Source: Welwitschia mirabilis (taxonomy: Eukaryota > Gnetophyta > Gnetopsida > Welwitschiales). From it: a stretch of 39,509 nucleotides of DNA. Below, one piece after another: positions 10,663 through 19,417 of this stretch (position 1 is its first letter; each line of letters opens with the position of its first letter). The stretch covers positions 6,655,949 to 6,695,457 of the forward strand of contig JBOZIK010000001.1 in assembly GCA_051453625.1 (NCBI GenBank), given 5' to 3'. The translations under genes were made by a program, and so were the position numbers. The notes below the pieces were generated by a model. It made no database searches. It was not told the DNA's origin and worked only from the letters and a program-made list of their open reading frames with translations.

Positions 10663-11060
10663 TGTTAGGAAATGCAACAAAGCAAAAACAAAATGCTAAC
10701 ATGAAGACACCAGATTTTATGTGGAAAACCCCAATATGGGGAAAAACCACGGAAGCAATCAAAGCTTTCTTATTTGAATGAAAATGGCAAAGACACAAGC
10801 CATCCTCACCAGCCAATATTACAACTCTTGACTCCCACATTCACATTTCATGCCTCTATCCCCTTTATATAGATTTTCTTTTAGGGTAGAAACCTTAATC
10901 CTAAATTCCAAAACTTTCTAGATGACCCTATTAGACCTCCCTTCTTTATCCTTTTTGTTTAATATTAAATTACAACAAGAAGGGGACTACAAAAAATATA
11001 TATAAAGTCAAAACTACAAAGGAATAAATAACATCAAAAGATTTGGCTTCACTTCCAACA
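10663..11060 (-). repeat. Complete LTR, 398 bp
   Basis: On the minus strand it starts TGTTGGAAGTGAAG (11060) and ends CCTAACA (10663), with TG...CA termini and an imperfect inverted repeat. A TATA box (CTATATAAAGG, minus strand) lies at about 10870. The block GTGGTTTTTCCCCATATTGG (minus) marks its R-U5 part. It adjoins a PBS at 10649, so it is a 5' LTR of a minus-strand element. Immediately right of 11060 plus-strand copia gag begins, so this element inserted into an older copia copy. Confidence 0.75.
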
Positions 11061-12160
11061 AAAAGAAGACAAGAGAAAGAACATCTAGTGCTACTCTTGC
11101 AAAGGGTTTGGACGTATATCAAATGAATGTCCTAACAACAAGAAAGAGGAAAGCAGAAAGGGGAAGAAAGCTCTCTTTATTACTAGGGATGATTGTGATG
11201 ATGAATATGAAAGCGATGGTGAGTGCAACTCAAAATCAGAAAGGCATAAAATATATCTCATGGCTTTTCTCGCTTCAAATGAAAAGGTATGTGATCCAGA
11301 CCCATATGACTTTTGAAAATGAATATACTCTGAGTAAGGTAGAATTGGAACTATAAAAGGAGTGTCAGATCTTAGCTCTTAAGGTAAATGAACTCAAAAA
11401 AGAAAACAAAAGCTTAATCAAGGAGTAAACGCTTAATGACAAAGAGATTGAAAAGTTGAGAAGAGACCTTGGAGAAGCATCTCAAATAACTAGAAAGCCA
11501 AATTATGACAAGTCAAGGACTAAAGTTAGAGGTTCAGAAGGCACATCAACATCAAATCACTTCAACTCTATTACAAACTGGCTTCACGGTGAAGGATCGA
11601 TGGTAAGATCTACATTACAGTCTTCAATGATGAATATTACTTATCATTTTTGCAGTAGAAGAGGGCATTCCAAAATAGACTGTATTATTCGCAAAAGTCT
11701 ATTTTGCCATTTCATGATGAGTAAGAATTATAAGTTTATTCCTAAATTTACTCATTTAAATCAACAAAAATCCGTTTGGATACCCAAAACATCCATGAAG
11801 AGTTTTCTTATTCAAACTACTCTTAAAGTGACTAATCATACTTGCTGGTATCTTGATAGTGAGTGTTCTAGACACACGACAGGGGACAAATCGAGTTGCA
11901 TTACCTTCAGTGAGTATGATAGTGGAGAGGTGACTTTTGGAGACAATGGTAAAGCAAAGATTGAAGGAATTGGATGCATTGGAGGAGGTAATCTACCTAA
12001 AATAAATGATGTTTTATATGTAAATGGCCTTAAGCACAATTTGTTAAGTCAAATTTGTGATAAGGGCCATAAAGCATAGTTTGAAACTAACAAGTGCACT
12101 GTAAGACATGGGGTTACAAAGCAGGTTTTGCTTGTAGCAAAGAGACAAGACAATGTTAAA
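11061..12160 (+). pseudogene. Ty1/copia gag-protease fragment
   Basis: Begins abruptly at the LTR edge. It has a decayed zinc-knuckle region (frames of 11090-11240), a Lys/Glu-rich coiled-coil part (11340-11480) and a second CX2C-like knuckle near 11650. WYLDSECSRHTTGDKS (about 11848-11895) is the copia protease block with the active-site DSG changed to DSE. It continues VTFGDNGKAKIEGIG and NDVLYVNGLKHNLLSQICDK, then the start of the GAG-pre-integrase segment to about 12160. There are several internal stops. The first 240 bases are closely similar to 770-1013. Function is lost. Confidence 0.85.
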
Positions 12161-13502
12161 TTTTGAAACACCTTTAACTATTCCCTTTGAAGAAATGATA
12201 TTCAAATCTTTGAGATTCATATGACCTAGTCATTTACGCCATAGATTAATATCTTCATGATTGACAACATAGGAAATATTGCTTTCTTCATTGCCTATGA
12301 CATACATGCATTTAGATTAGGTACTAGTAAGAACAACATTGTTGATCAAGGCATTTCTGATGATACATTTATCTTGACAAAATGAGACTATGTTTATCAC
12401 AGATTTGGGATATACTCGGAAGATTATGCTTTAAACCATTCACAAGGTAGACATCATTTATAGTAGGATGGTATTGATTAGCTACTATAATTCCTTTTCC
12501 CACTATATGACCTTTGCCATTATCACCAAACATGACTTCATCTTCATCATAATCTTGAATCAAAGTAAACAAATTCCTATTTCTTGTCATATGATGAGAA
12601 TGCCCACTATCTAAATACCATTTAGTCTTGTCTTGGGCTTTAAAAGTAGCATGGGGCAAAGAGAGAAGCTATAGAGTTTTTCTTAACCCATTGAAAGTTA
12701 AAGTTTCTCTTACTTTGTTGTTGGATGAAAAAACTTTTCTTTCCAACTCTAGCATTGTTATTATACCCAAAGTACAACACTTTCCTATAAGGACAAACAA
12801 ATTGCATGTGACTAGATCTATTACAAAAATAGCACTTCAGATTGACCTCATCAAATGAGTGGTAGTTTGTACTAGGACCAATTGTTGACATGTTGGGGTG
12901 TTATTGAAAGAAGGACCGATTCCAGTTTTATCAGAAGAAGTTCTACTTACTTGTAGTAATTTATTAAGATTTTCCCTTTCTTGGACTAATAGATTTGCAA
13001 TATTTTAGCGTCTTCTAGTTCTTCGGTTAATATATCAATTCTATTCCTAGATTCATTTAATTTAAAGTCTAGGTCTTCTACTTGTTTCTTAAGAACAGTG
13101 TTTCTCTTACTGTAAGCTCCAATGATGTTATATATTTTTTCATAAATGTCTAGTAATTCATCATAATCAAAATCTAAATTGACACAGTCGTGGTATTCGG
13201 AAGAGATTCCTCTATCTGCATCATGTACATTAGAAGCTAAGAATCCAAACTGAGTTACGTCACTTATCTTATCTTCAGCCACATTATTTCTAGAGTCTGA
13301 CATAAGTTGCTCATTAGAAACCAACTTTGGGAGAGGCTTACGATCTCTTAAACCATCTACTTGATTTCAGAATTGAGGGAATTCACGAAGAGTCCCATTT
13401 TGCTTGTTCCAGCATAGAATATGGATTTCAAGGATGCCATATGATCTGTGCCTGAAATAAATTAGATAAGAATAGATCTAGAGCATCGAGGCTCTGATAC
13501 TA
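12161..13502 (-). pseudogene. Ty1/copia gag-protease fragment of a second family, with PBS
   Basis: In minus-strand order: the PBS-like GCTCTGATACTA (plus strand 13491-13502; one mismatch to the standard site); a 112-codon open stretch (13324-12986), acidic and probably coiled-coil gag C-terminus; a CCHC knuckle CYFCNRSSHMQFVC (about 12835-12790); and the protease WYLDSGHSHHMT with intact DSG (about 12630-12595). FGDNGKGHIVGKG and NDVYLVNGLKHNL follow, then a GAG-pre-integrase start (LGHMNLKDLN near 12225). It stops near 12160, where plus-strand copia abuts tail to tail. N-terminal gag is missing, and integrase onward is absent. Confidence 0.8.
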
Positions 13503-13504
13503 AT

Positions 13505-14630
13505 TGTTAGGATCAGTTGGTACCTAGAGGAGGAGTGAATAGCATGTATTTAAAATTGATTGCACTCAAAAGAAATTTCTAATTGATTAAAATTTCTTAA
13601 GTTGTATTTGTTCTAAGTTAATGATGAAATGTAAATGATCATAATTAATTGCAAAAATTAGAATAGATAGGTAGACAAATAGACAAAACGCATCAAAGGT
13701 TTATTGTGGTCTAGCAATCCCTACTTACTCCACTCTTAGGGGCAACAACATGCTCTTAGCCTCCAAATTCCTTTAACTATCCAAATTGTAGAACAAAACC
13801 ACCCTTTTACAAGGAATTTATAGATGCATCACTAGCGCTCTCAAGTGTAGTTCTCTATAGTTCAAGGGAAAGATCTTTCTCAAAAGCTTTCCCCTTAATA
13901 CAATCAACTCTTACAAAAGATGTCACAATCCAATGCAAAATTCTCCTAAAGAAAACAAGTCAAATAGGACCAAAAACAAGAGATATCAATCAGAATACTG
14001 TAGAGTTGAGAGTATTCTATTTTTGTTCAATCACAGTTCATCACTCATGAACTCTAATACAATTCAATATTCATAGATTAACCAGAGATAGTGGTTAGAC
14101 ACCTTTTTTGCACCTTCATACTGGAGTTCTGTGCAACAAAGGCCTTTCTTGGCCATTTATTCTTTGGAAAATGCAAATTTGAAGTATAACCGTTATTCTT
14201 CAATGTCTTCTTGCCCAGACATCCCATATTGCAATCTCGGACGTCCCGAATTTTATTCAAAATAAACTGTTGACAGGGTCAGACGTCCTAGTTTGATGGG
14301 TCGGATGTCCCCATACAAAAGGTTTGGATGTCCTTGCAAAGGAGCTCGGACATCACAATACATTTTTCAGTAAATTTCTACTAAAAGGTTCAGGTGTTCC
14401 AAACTTAAATATTACACTTCTCCATGTTAAATTACTTTTCTTCTAATAGATTTGGTGGTCTTGTTTGAATCCTCCAGACTTCCCAACTTGTTCTCAGTCT
14501 CTTTATATTGCTTCTTGTCCACTTCATTCTTGATAGCAGATGTCTTGTTCATTAGTGAACTAATCTTTAATACTCATCGTTGAAATCAAAATTTTCTATT
14601 TCTTAATGGTCTCCTCTTCTGATGGGGTTA
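13505..14630 (-). repeat. copia LTR with GGACGTCC word array
   Basis: The inner edge TGTTAGGATC (13505) is two bases from the PBS. The terminal signature ACCTAGAGGAGGAGTGAATAG follows at about 13521. The LTR contains an array of GGACGTCC/GGATGTCC words at 14237-14405 and pyrimidine-rich sequence to about 14620. The outer edge is uncertain; gypsy RNase H coding is recognisable again from about 14650. Confidence 0.6.
14237..14405. repeat. GGACGTCC-type word array inside an LTR
   Basis: Words TCGGACGTCCCGAA (14237), CAGACGTCCTAG, TCGGATGTCCCCAT, TTGGATGTCCTTG, CTCGGACATCAC and CAGGTGTTCC occur in about 170 bases, each around a GACGTC-like core. This differs from the GTCGAC-like core of the arrays at 4217 and 9640. 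Confidence 0.65.
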
Positions 14631-14649
14631 GGAGATCTCTTGGTAAACC

Positions 14650-15000
14650 ATACCCCTAACTAGCTTGGTAGGAGAGAGTTGGATGTTGTATTCTTGTAGC
14701 TTAGAAATTCACTTTGCGCTTCTTAGGTTGGCGTCTCTTTCCTCTAATAGGGATTTTACAGCTAGCTTTGTGACTACACCCCAGACTTTAGCCTGCAGGA
14801 TAAAATGGGGGAAGTTCTTTAGGGCCTTGATAAGGGCGAAGCCTTGCTTCTCTAGGTAATGGTAAGACAAATTTCCATCTTTGAATCATTCGCTCATAAA
14901 GAAGATTGGGCATTTACCATGCCCATCCTCTAGCTCTTTTATCTTCTGCATAAGAACAGGGGCTGTTGTAGTGTCAAAAGCATAGACGTAGATGAAGAAC
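14650..15000 (-). pseudogene. gypsy RNase H domain (RT-linked)
   Basis: Minus-strand frames give CPIFFMSE (about 14920), then LSYHYLEKQGFALIKALKNF (about 14870-14810), HFILQAKVWGVVTKL and KSLLEERDANLRSAK. These correspond to the RT-attached RNase H of gypsy elements (fragments of the SRxL..AE..Y, E.E..AL and TDH..L blocks). It follows RT without a gap. It would degrade RNA in the RNA/DNA hybrid. Stops and shifts mean it is inactive. It ends at the neighbouring copia LTR. Confidence 0.65.
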
Positions 15001-16080
15001 TTCGAAAAGCTTGAACTGACCAATCATGGGGAAGCAGCTACTGCCTTTTTGATGAACTTGAATGCTTTCTTCCCATTAGGTGACCAAATGAATGGGGCAC
15101 TTTTCTTTAGTAGAAGCCTGATGGGGGCCACTATCTTAGTGAATCCAGGGATGAATCTTCTTAAAAAATTAATCTTTCTTAAGAAAGACCGTAACTCCTT
15201 AAGGGATCGAGGGAGAGGTATCTTATATATAATTTCATCTCTCTCTGGGTCCACTTCAATTCCTTGGTCGAAAATGAGATAGCCAAGTAGCTTGCCCGAG
15301 GAAACCACAATAATACTTCTCTTAAAGTTAAGAGAGACTCCATGTTCTCTGCAATGCATAAACATTGCCCTTAGGTCTACTCTGTGGTCTATCATTTGTT
15401 AGAATAGTCATTGATGTCATCTAGATACAACACCACACAATTCCCAATCAACCTTGCTAGCATGTGTTCCATAGCTCTCTGAAAAGTGGCGTTGGCATTG
15501 ATCAGTCCAAAAGACATCCTTTTATAGCCATACGTCCCCCACTTAGTGGTGAACACTGTCTTGTTAGAACAGACATTGATGTCATCTAGATAAACCACCA
15601 CACAGTTCCCAATTAACCCTACCAACGTGTGTTCCATAGCTCTCTAAAAAGTGGCCCCAATATTGATCAGTCTAAACGACATCCTTTTGTAGCCATACGT
15701 CCCCCACTTGAGTGGTGAGCGCTGTCTTGATTTAGTTAGAAGTAGTCACTTAGATTTGATTGTATCTAGAGAAACCATAGAAAAAAGGAACATCTTTGCT
15801 CTGAATAGCTTCTCTAAGATCCCATCAACAGTGAGAGTGGAATAGTTCTCTTTTACTAATGCCTGATTTAGGTTCCTGAAGTCCACACATAGATAGATCT
15901 CCCCACTCTTCTTCTTGACTAGAACTAGATTGGCCACTGAGGTGGTGTGCCTGACTGGATAGATAATGTCTAACTATAGTGGTTTGTCAACCTCTTTCCT
16001 GATCAAGGTTTCTAGAACAAAATTAACTCTCCTTTGCCTCCGTTAAAAGGGCTTAATGTTCTCCTTGAGTGGAATGGTGT
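15000..16080 (-). pseudogene. gypsy reverse transcriptase with internally duplicated palm segment
   Basis: Minus-strand order: VKKKSGEIYLCVDFRNLNQA (about 15920-15860), DGILEKLFRAKMF, TTKWGTYGYKRMSFGLINA and YLDDI. Then comes LNFKR...GYLIFDQGIEVDPERD and RSFLRKINFLRRFIPGF (about 15300-15150), ending FIWSPNGKKAFKFIKKA. The YLDDI catalytic motif occurs twice, at 15592-15578 and 15427-15413, because a 165-bp segment is repeated in tandem. Frameshifts occur on the N-terminal side. The enzyme copies element RNA to DNA; this copy cannot be active. Confidence 0.85.
15396..15726. repeat. 165-bp tandem duplication within RT
   Basis: 15396-15560 and 15561-15726 are near-identical direct repeats, each starting TTGTTAGAA and ending CTGTC. 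The period of 165 bases equals 55 codons, so the first boundary keeps frame. Each copy carries the FGLIN..ATFQRAMEH and YLDDI motifs on the minus strand. Confidence 0.85.
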
Positions 16081-16554
16081 GAGTGAGAATTTCTAGGTTG
16101 AATCCCTTAAAGTCTTCATAGGACCAAGTGAAAATGTTCTTGAACTATTGACAAAGGGAAAAAAACTGCATTCTTTCTTGGGTAAAATAGACTCCCTTAT
16201 TTTGACCATTTGGGGTTTCAGAGGAGAACCAAGATTCACCTCTTCCACCTCTTTGTTTGTGAATTTCTTGGTAAAAGGGAGATCTAATTCTGCATCAAAG
16301 AACTTCTCAAGTTAAGTAAATCTAATCAGAATTCCATTAGTTTGTAGCTATAAAATGCCATCTTTTGTGAAGTGGCTATCTTTCTCTGTATCCTCTTCCT
16401 CATCTACGGTCTACTTCTCAAATTCTTCTTCGCTTTGTAGGGATCTCAGGATGTGTCATCTTCTTTAAAGACTTAGAAATCTTTGATGTTATTACGAACT
16501 GATATCTTAGAAAGGAGGATGATCTAGAGTCCTTGAACAATTGGGTCATCCATT

Positions 16555-16950
16555 AGGGCTCCTATCGGCGGAAGCAATGACCTTATCTACTAGGGAAATC
16601 TACGCCTTGGGGATCTGGGAAAGAGACCATTCTCTGAACTGTCCTAGGAGATCTACGACTCTGCCTTTGTACGCCTTTAACATAGGATTATGGATGTGGT
16701 ACTCCTCTTTGATCTACTTACTGACTACATGTGAATCTCCAAAAATGTGGGCTTCTTGATCTTGCTCTGGAGAGCCTTCTTGAGAGTTTGTATGAGGGAT
16801 TCATCGTTCGTGGCATTGTTAGATGCGATGAATCCTAGCCTAAAAGCTCTTAGCAAAGACTGTCCAGGTGGTGATTAGAGTAGTATCCCTACTCCTTGTC
16901 CCTCGGCATTGGTGGCTCCATCAAGGAACATAGACCAGGTTTCGTTGGGA
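16555..16950 (-). pseudogene. Additional RNase H (aRH-like) domain located before RT
   Basis: Minus-strand frames show WSMFLDGATNAEGQGVGIL (about 16935-16880), with the first catalytic Asp. RLGFIASNN..NDESLI follows (about 16850-16800), matching the family's FxASNNxAEYEAL block. GDSHVVSK-IKEEYHIHNP (about 16740-16695) has the DSxLV Asp, and QIP.A.ISLVDKVIASAD (about 16620-16565) matches the C-terminal QIPREQNxxADALA block. A few stops interrupt it. In known dual-RNase H Tat elements this domain sits after the RT-linked RNase H; here it is between protease and RT. The domain call is firm; the interpretation of its position is inference. Confidence 0.8.
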
Positions 16951-17019
16951 GAGGCATTAGGAAGGTTCTCTTATACTTGAGCTTCTAGGGACTCTTTGAT
17001 ATCATAGAAGTATGTCTCC

Positions 17020-17161
17020 AATCCTGAGTCTTACATAGGTTCTTCTGGGTTGGTCCTCACACTGCCATGAGCTGTCACATTGTACTCCCTAATCCTGAGT
17101 CTCAGATAGGTTCTTCAGGGTTGATCCTCTTGGTGTTGTGGGCTATCACATTATACTTTAG
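17020..17161. repeat. 71-bp tandem duplication in the protease to RNase H linker
   Basis: 17020-17090 and 17091-17161 both run AATCCTGAGTCT, ATAGGTTCTTC, GGGTTG.TCCTC and TATCACATT.TACT or GTCACATTGTACT, with roughly 80% identity. The period of 71 is not a multiple of three, so it shifts the gypsy frame. Confidence 0.75.
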
Positions 17162-17530
17162 GTAAGGTACACTCTCTATCCGAATCTAGTTCAGAATGCC
17201 CTTTGAAGGCAACCACATGTGAGAATAATCAAAAAAGATATAGGCATTGATGGAAGCTACCTAGCTCCGACAAAGAAAGGCTTCATAAATCGTAGGGATG
17301 TTCATAATGTAGAAGTCTGTCACACTCATAAACCTTAGATCAGTAGATAGCTGAACCTTGACACCTTTCAAGATGCGTTGACTTTGACATTGGTTCTATC
17401 TATTTAGACCATGGTTTTACTACATTCTTCTGGAGTGAGGTCAAACTACTTAACTATTTCAGAGGGGAGGATATTCGCTAAGGCTCCTGAGTCTATAAGT
17501 CAATCATGAATGTTCTTGCCAAACACCCAC
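17150..17530 (-). pseudogene. gypsy aspartic protease
   Basis: Minus-strand reading gives VFGKNIHD, a stop, then LIDSGALANILPSE with the active-site DSGA at 17493-17482. FDLTPEECSKTMV follows, and then an IPTIYEAFLCR-like and NAYIFF..HMWLPSKGILN segment (about 17290-17200) resembling the ILGRPWL...STxHQxLKFP end of gypsy proteases. It would cleave the Gag-Pol polyprotein. At least two stops are present. The neighbouring extra RNase H starts about 200 bases further on. Confidence 0.75.
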
Positions 17531-18027
17531 ACTATAACAAGGAAGGGAGGTACCTTCTTTTTGGCAGTGAAAATGGTAGCCTTAGCCTCTAATTCAACAA
17601 CGTTTGTCTTTGGAGGGGAATCTTCTAATCATGAAGCATCTATCGTCATGCAAGCCCAGGTCAGTTTGCTCCTTTTCTCTTTGCTCATCTGTAAAACTTT
17701 GAAGATAAATAGGCTGATCTTATACTTCTTTAGGTTTTCAACTACATCATATGGAGATGCAAGCTTCTTCTTCTCTTCTTCAGTTGTCTTAGTAGGGAAT
17801 TTTGTTAAAGTGGGCAATTGGTACCTTTCATCTGTGTGGNNNNNNNNNNCAGAGAACGATTAAAGCATCTTGGTTAGGTGGCATTGGATTCCTGTTGGGA
17901 GTGATAGAAGTAGTGGCAGTGTTCGTTCCTTCCCTTCGATCTTTTCTCCTTATTTTCAGTCGAATTGGTTCTGCGTTCAAGGGCCTCTCTGTTAGCAGCC
18001 ACAACCTTTCTAGGGTAAATGGATGTC
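17531..18027 (-). pseudogene. gypsy gag/protease linker (contains 10-N gap)
   Basis: The minus strand near 18020-17950 reads IYPRKVVAANREALERRTNS, open and charged. It joins in sense to sequence right of the solo LTR (REVNVTS at about 19440-19424), showing it is the same gag interrupted by the LTR. A 10-N gap is at 17840-17849. Between the gap and 17531 the frames are short and no motif is recognised. Confidence 0.5.
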
Positions 18028-19417
18028 TGTGAAAAACCCTAGAGGGGGGTGAATAGGATCGACAATTTATGTAAATAAAATTTTCTGTCCTTACGTGAAC
18101 AATCTACTTTGTGTGTAAAGATTAATAATAGTGAACAAAGTAATGCAAAGAAGAATAAGATTAGCACACAAGAAATTTATAGTGGTTCGACAATGAGCTT
18201 ACTCCACTGTTCAGAGAGAATACAATGCTGTGTCTTCCCTAGTTCCCTTTAATCTCCTTAAACTGATGATTTTCTGGTTAATCATCAACCCTTTTAAAAT
18301 GATGATTTCAGGCTAATCATCAACCCTTTGCAACAGTGAGCCTTTCCTTGGCTTAGATTGAACCACATCAAAAGCTTCAAACAAGCCAATGATGCCTTGA
18401 GCACTGATATCATAATTTGATTATAGCAGAGAAAATAACAAGTTTTATATTCAAGAGAGAAGAACAAACATAATGTAAGTTTTTCTCAAGGAGGTTAAGC
18501 CTTCTAAGAACTGGCTTCTTTTCTTTCATAGAGCACACAAGCAAAGTAGCTATTGAGATTACATTCCCAAGATCCTTAAAGATAATATCACCTATTTGGC
18601 TATCAAGGAGAGTCAAGATCATTGGAAAGACACCCATCACGATAGCCTCGAAGTTTGCACTTGATTCAACATTTAGAAGCCATGAGATTTCCATCATAAA
18701 CTAGCCATTGTGTAATAGTCCAGAAGTGGGGACGTCTGTCCTAACTGAGTCATGACATCTACACTAAAGAGATGTGATTTTGTGCAAAAATCTTCACTTT
18801 TAGGGATGGGGACCTCCGCACTAAAAGGATGGGGATGTCCGCACTAAAACAGTGGGGACATTGGCACTAAAAGAACTATTCTATGTGGAAGTCTTCATTT
18901 TCAGGAGTGGGGCCATCCACACCTATCAAAAGTACAATCCCTCATACAAGATGGCTGAGGAAGGGGGAACGTTTAAGCTCTCTAAGTGGGGATGTCCGCA
19001 TCTATTAACACTACAAATGGCCATACAAATCAATAGCGAAGATTGGGGACATCCAGGCTACTTGAGTGGGAATGTCTGCACCTGTTAACAGGTCAAACTC
19101 CCATACAAATGGACTGTGAAGAGTGGGAACATCCGAGCCTTTTGAATGGGGACATCCGGGGTCCTATTATAGCTTAAAGTATAAAACATAAGGCAAGGGT
19201 GTCCACCATTAAAATGAAGGCTGACCAAACAAAAGTTTACCAATGTCAGATCATCCACTACCTAGTCTTCAAAGGGTGGTGATCATAATTTACATCCACA
19301 CATCGTAAATGTGCCAACTTATCACATTGTCATCATTGAAACTATACTTCCCATAGTCTGGAGGGTTGAGATGTCCTCCGTGAGGTGTACTAGGGCGTTT
19401 TCACTTTGGCGGGAACA
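18028..19417 (-). mobile_element. Solo copia LTR, 1390 bp, with 6-bp target-site duplication
   Basis: Plus-strand termini are TGTGAAAAACCC and GGCGGGAACA (minus strand TGTTCCCGCC...TTTTTCACA). It is flanked by GATGTC on both sides (18022-18027 and 19418-19423). It carries the terminal signature CCCTAGAGGGGGGTGAATAGG at 18037-18057 and a GGGGACGTCC word array at 18727-19165. No internal coding region or PBS is present, and the gypsy reading continues across the flanks. It therefore arose by insertion and LTR-LTR recombination. An open stretch on the minus strand inside (18697-18410) is not considered a gene. A 5-bp duplication is usual for copia, so the sixth base may be chance. Confidence 0.85.
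18727..19165. repeat. GGGGACGTCC/GGGGATGTCCGCAC word array in solo LTR
   Basis: About ten units, including GTGGGGACGTCTGTCC, GGGGACCTCCGCACTAAAAG, GGGGATGTCCGCACTAAAAC, GGGGACATTGGCACTAAAAG, GGGGCCATCCACACCTATCA, GGGGATGTCCGCATCTATTA and GGGGACATCCGGGG. Some units share a longer tail (GCACTAAAA or CACCTATTAA), so part is a true short tandem repeat. Spacing is about 20-60 bases. Confidence 0.75.

Noticed and set aside
10250-10840. Short plus- and minus-strand open frames around 10250-10840
   Set aside because: Overlap LTR, PBS and leader sequence; no homology recognised.
17510-18032. Plus-strand open frames across the 10-N gap
   Set aside because: Antisense to gypsy gag/protease and dependent on unknown gap bases.
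18410-18697. 95-codon minus-strand open frame in the solo LTR
   Set aside because: Lies fully within the LTR bounded by TG...CA and flanking duplication; LTRs of this type do not code for protein and no motif is seen.
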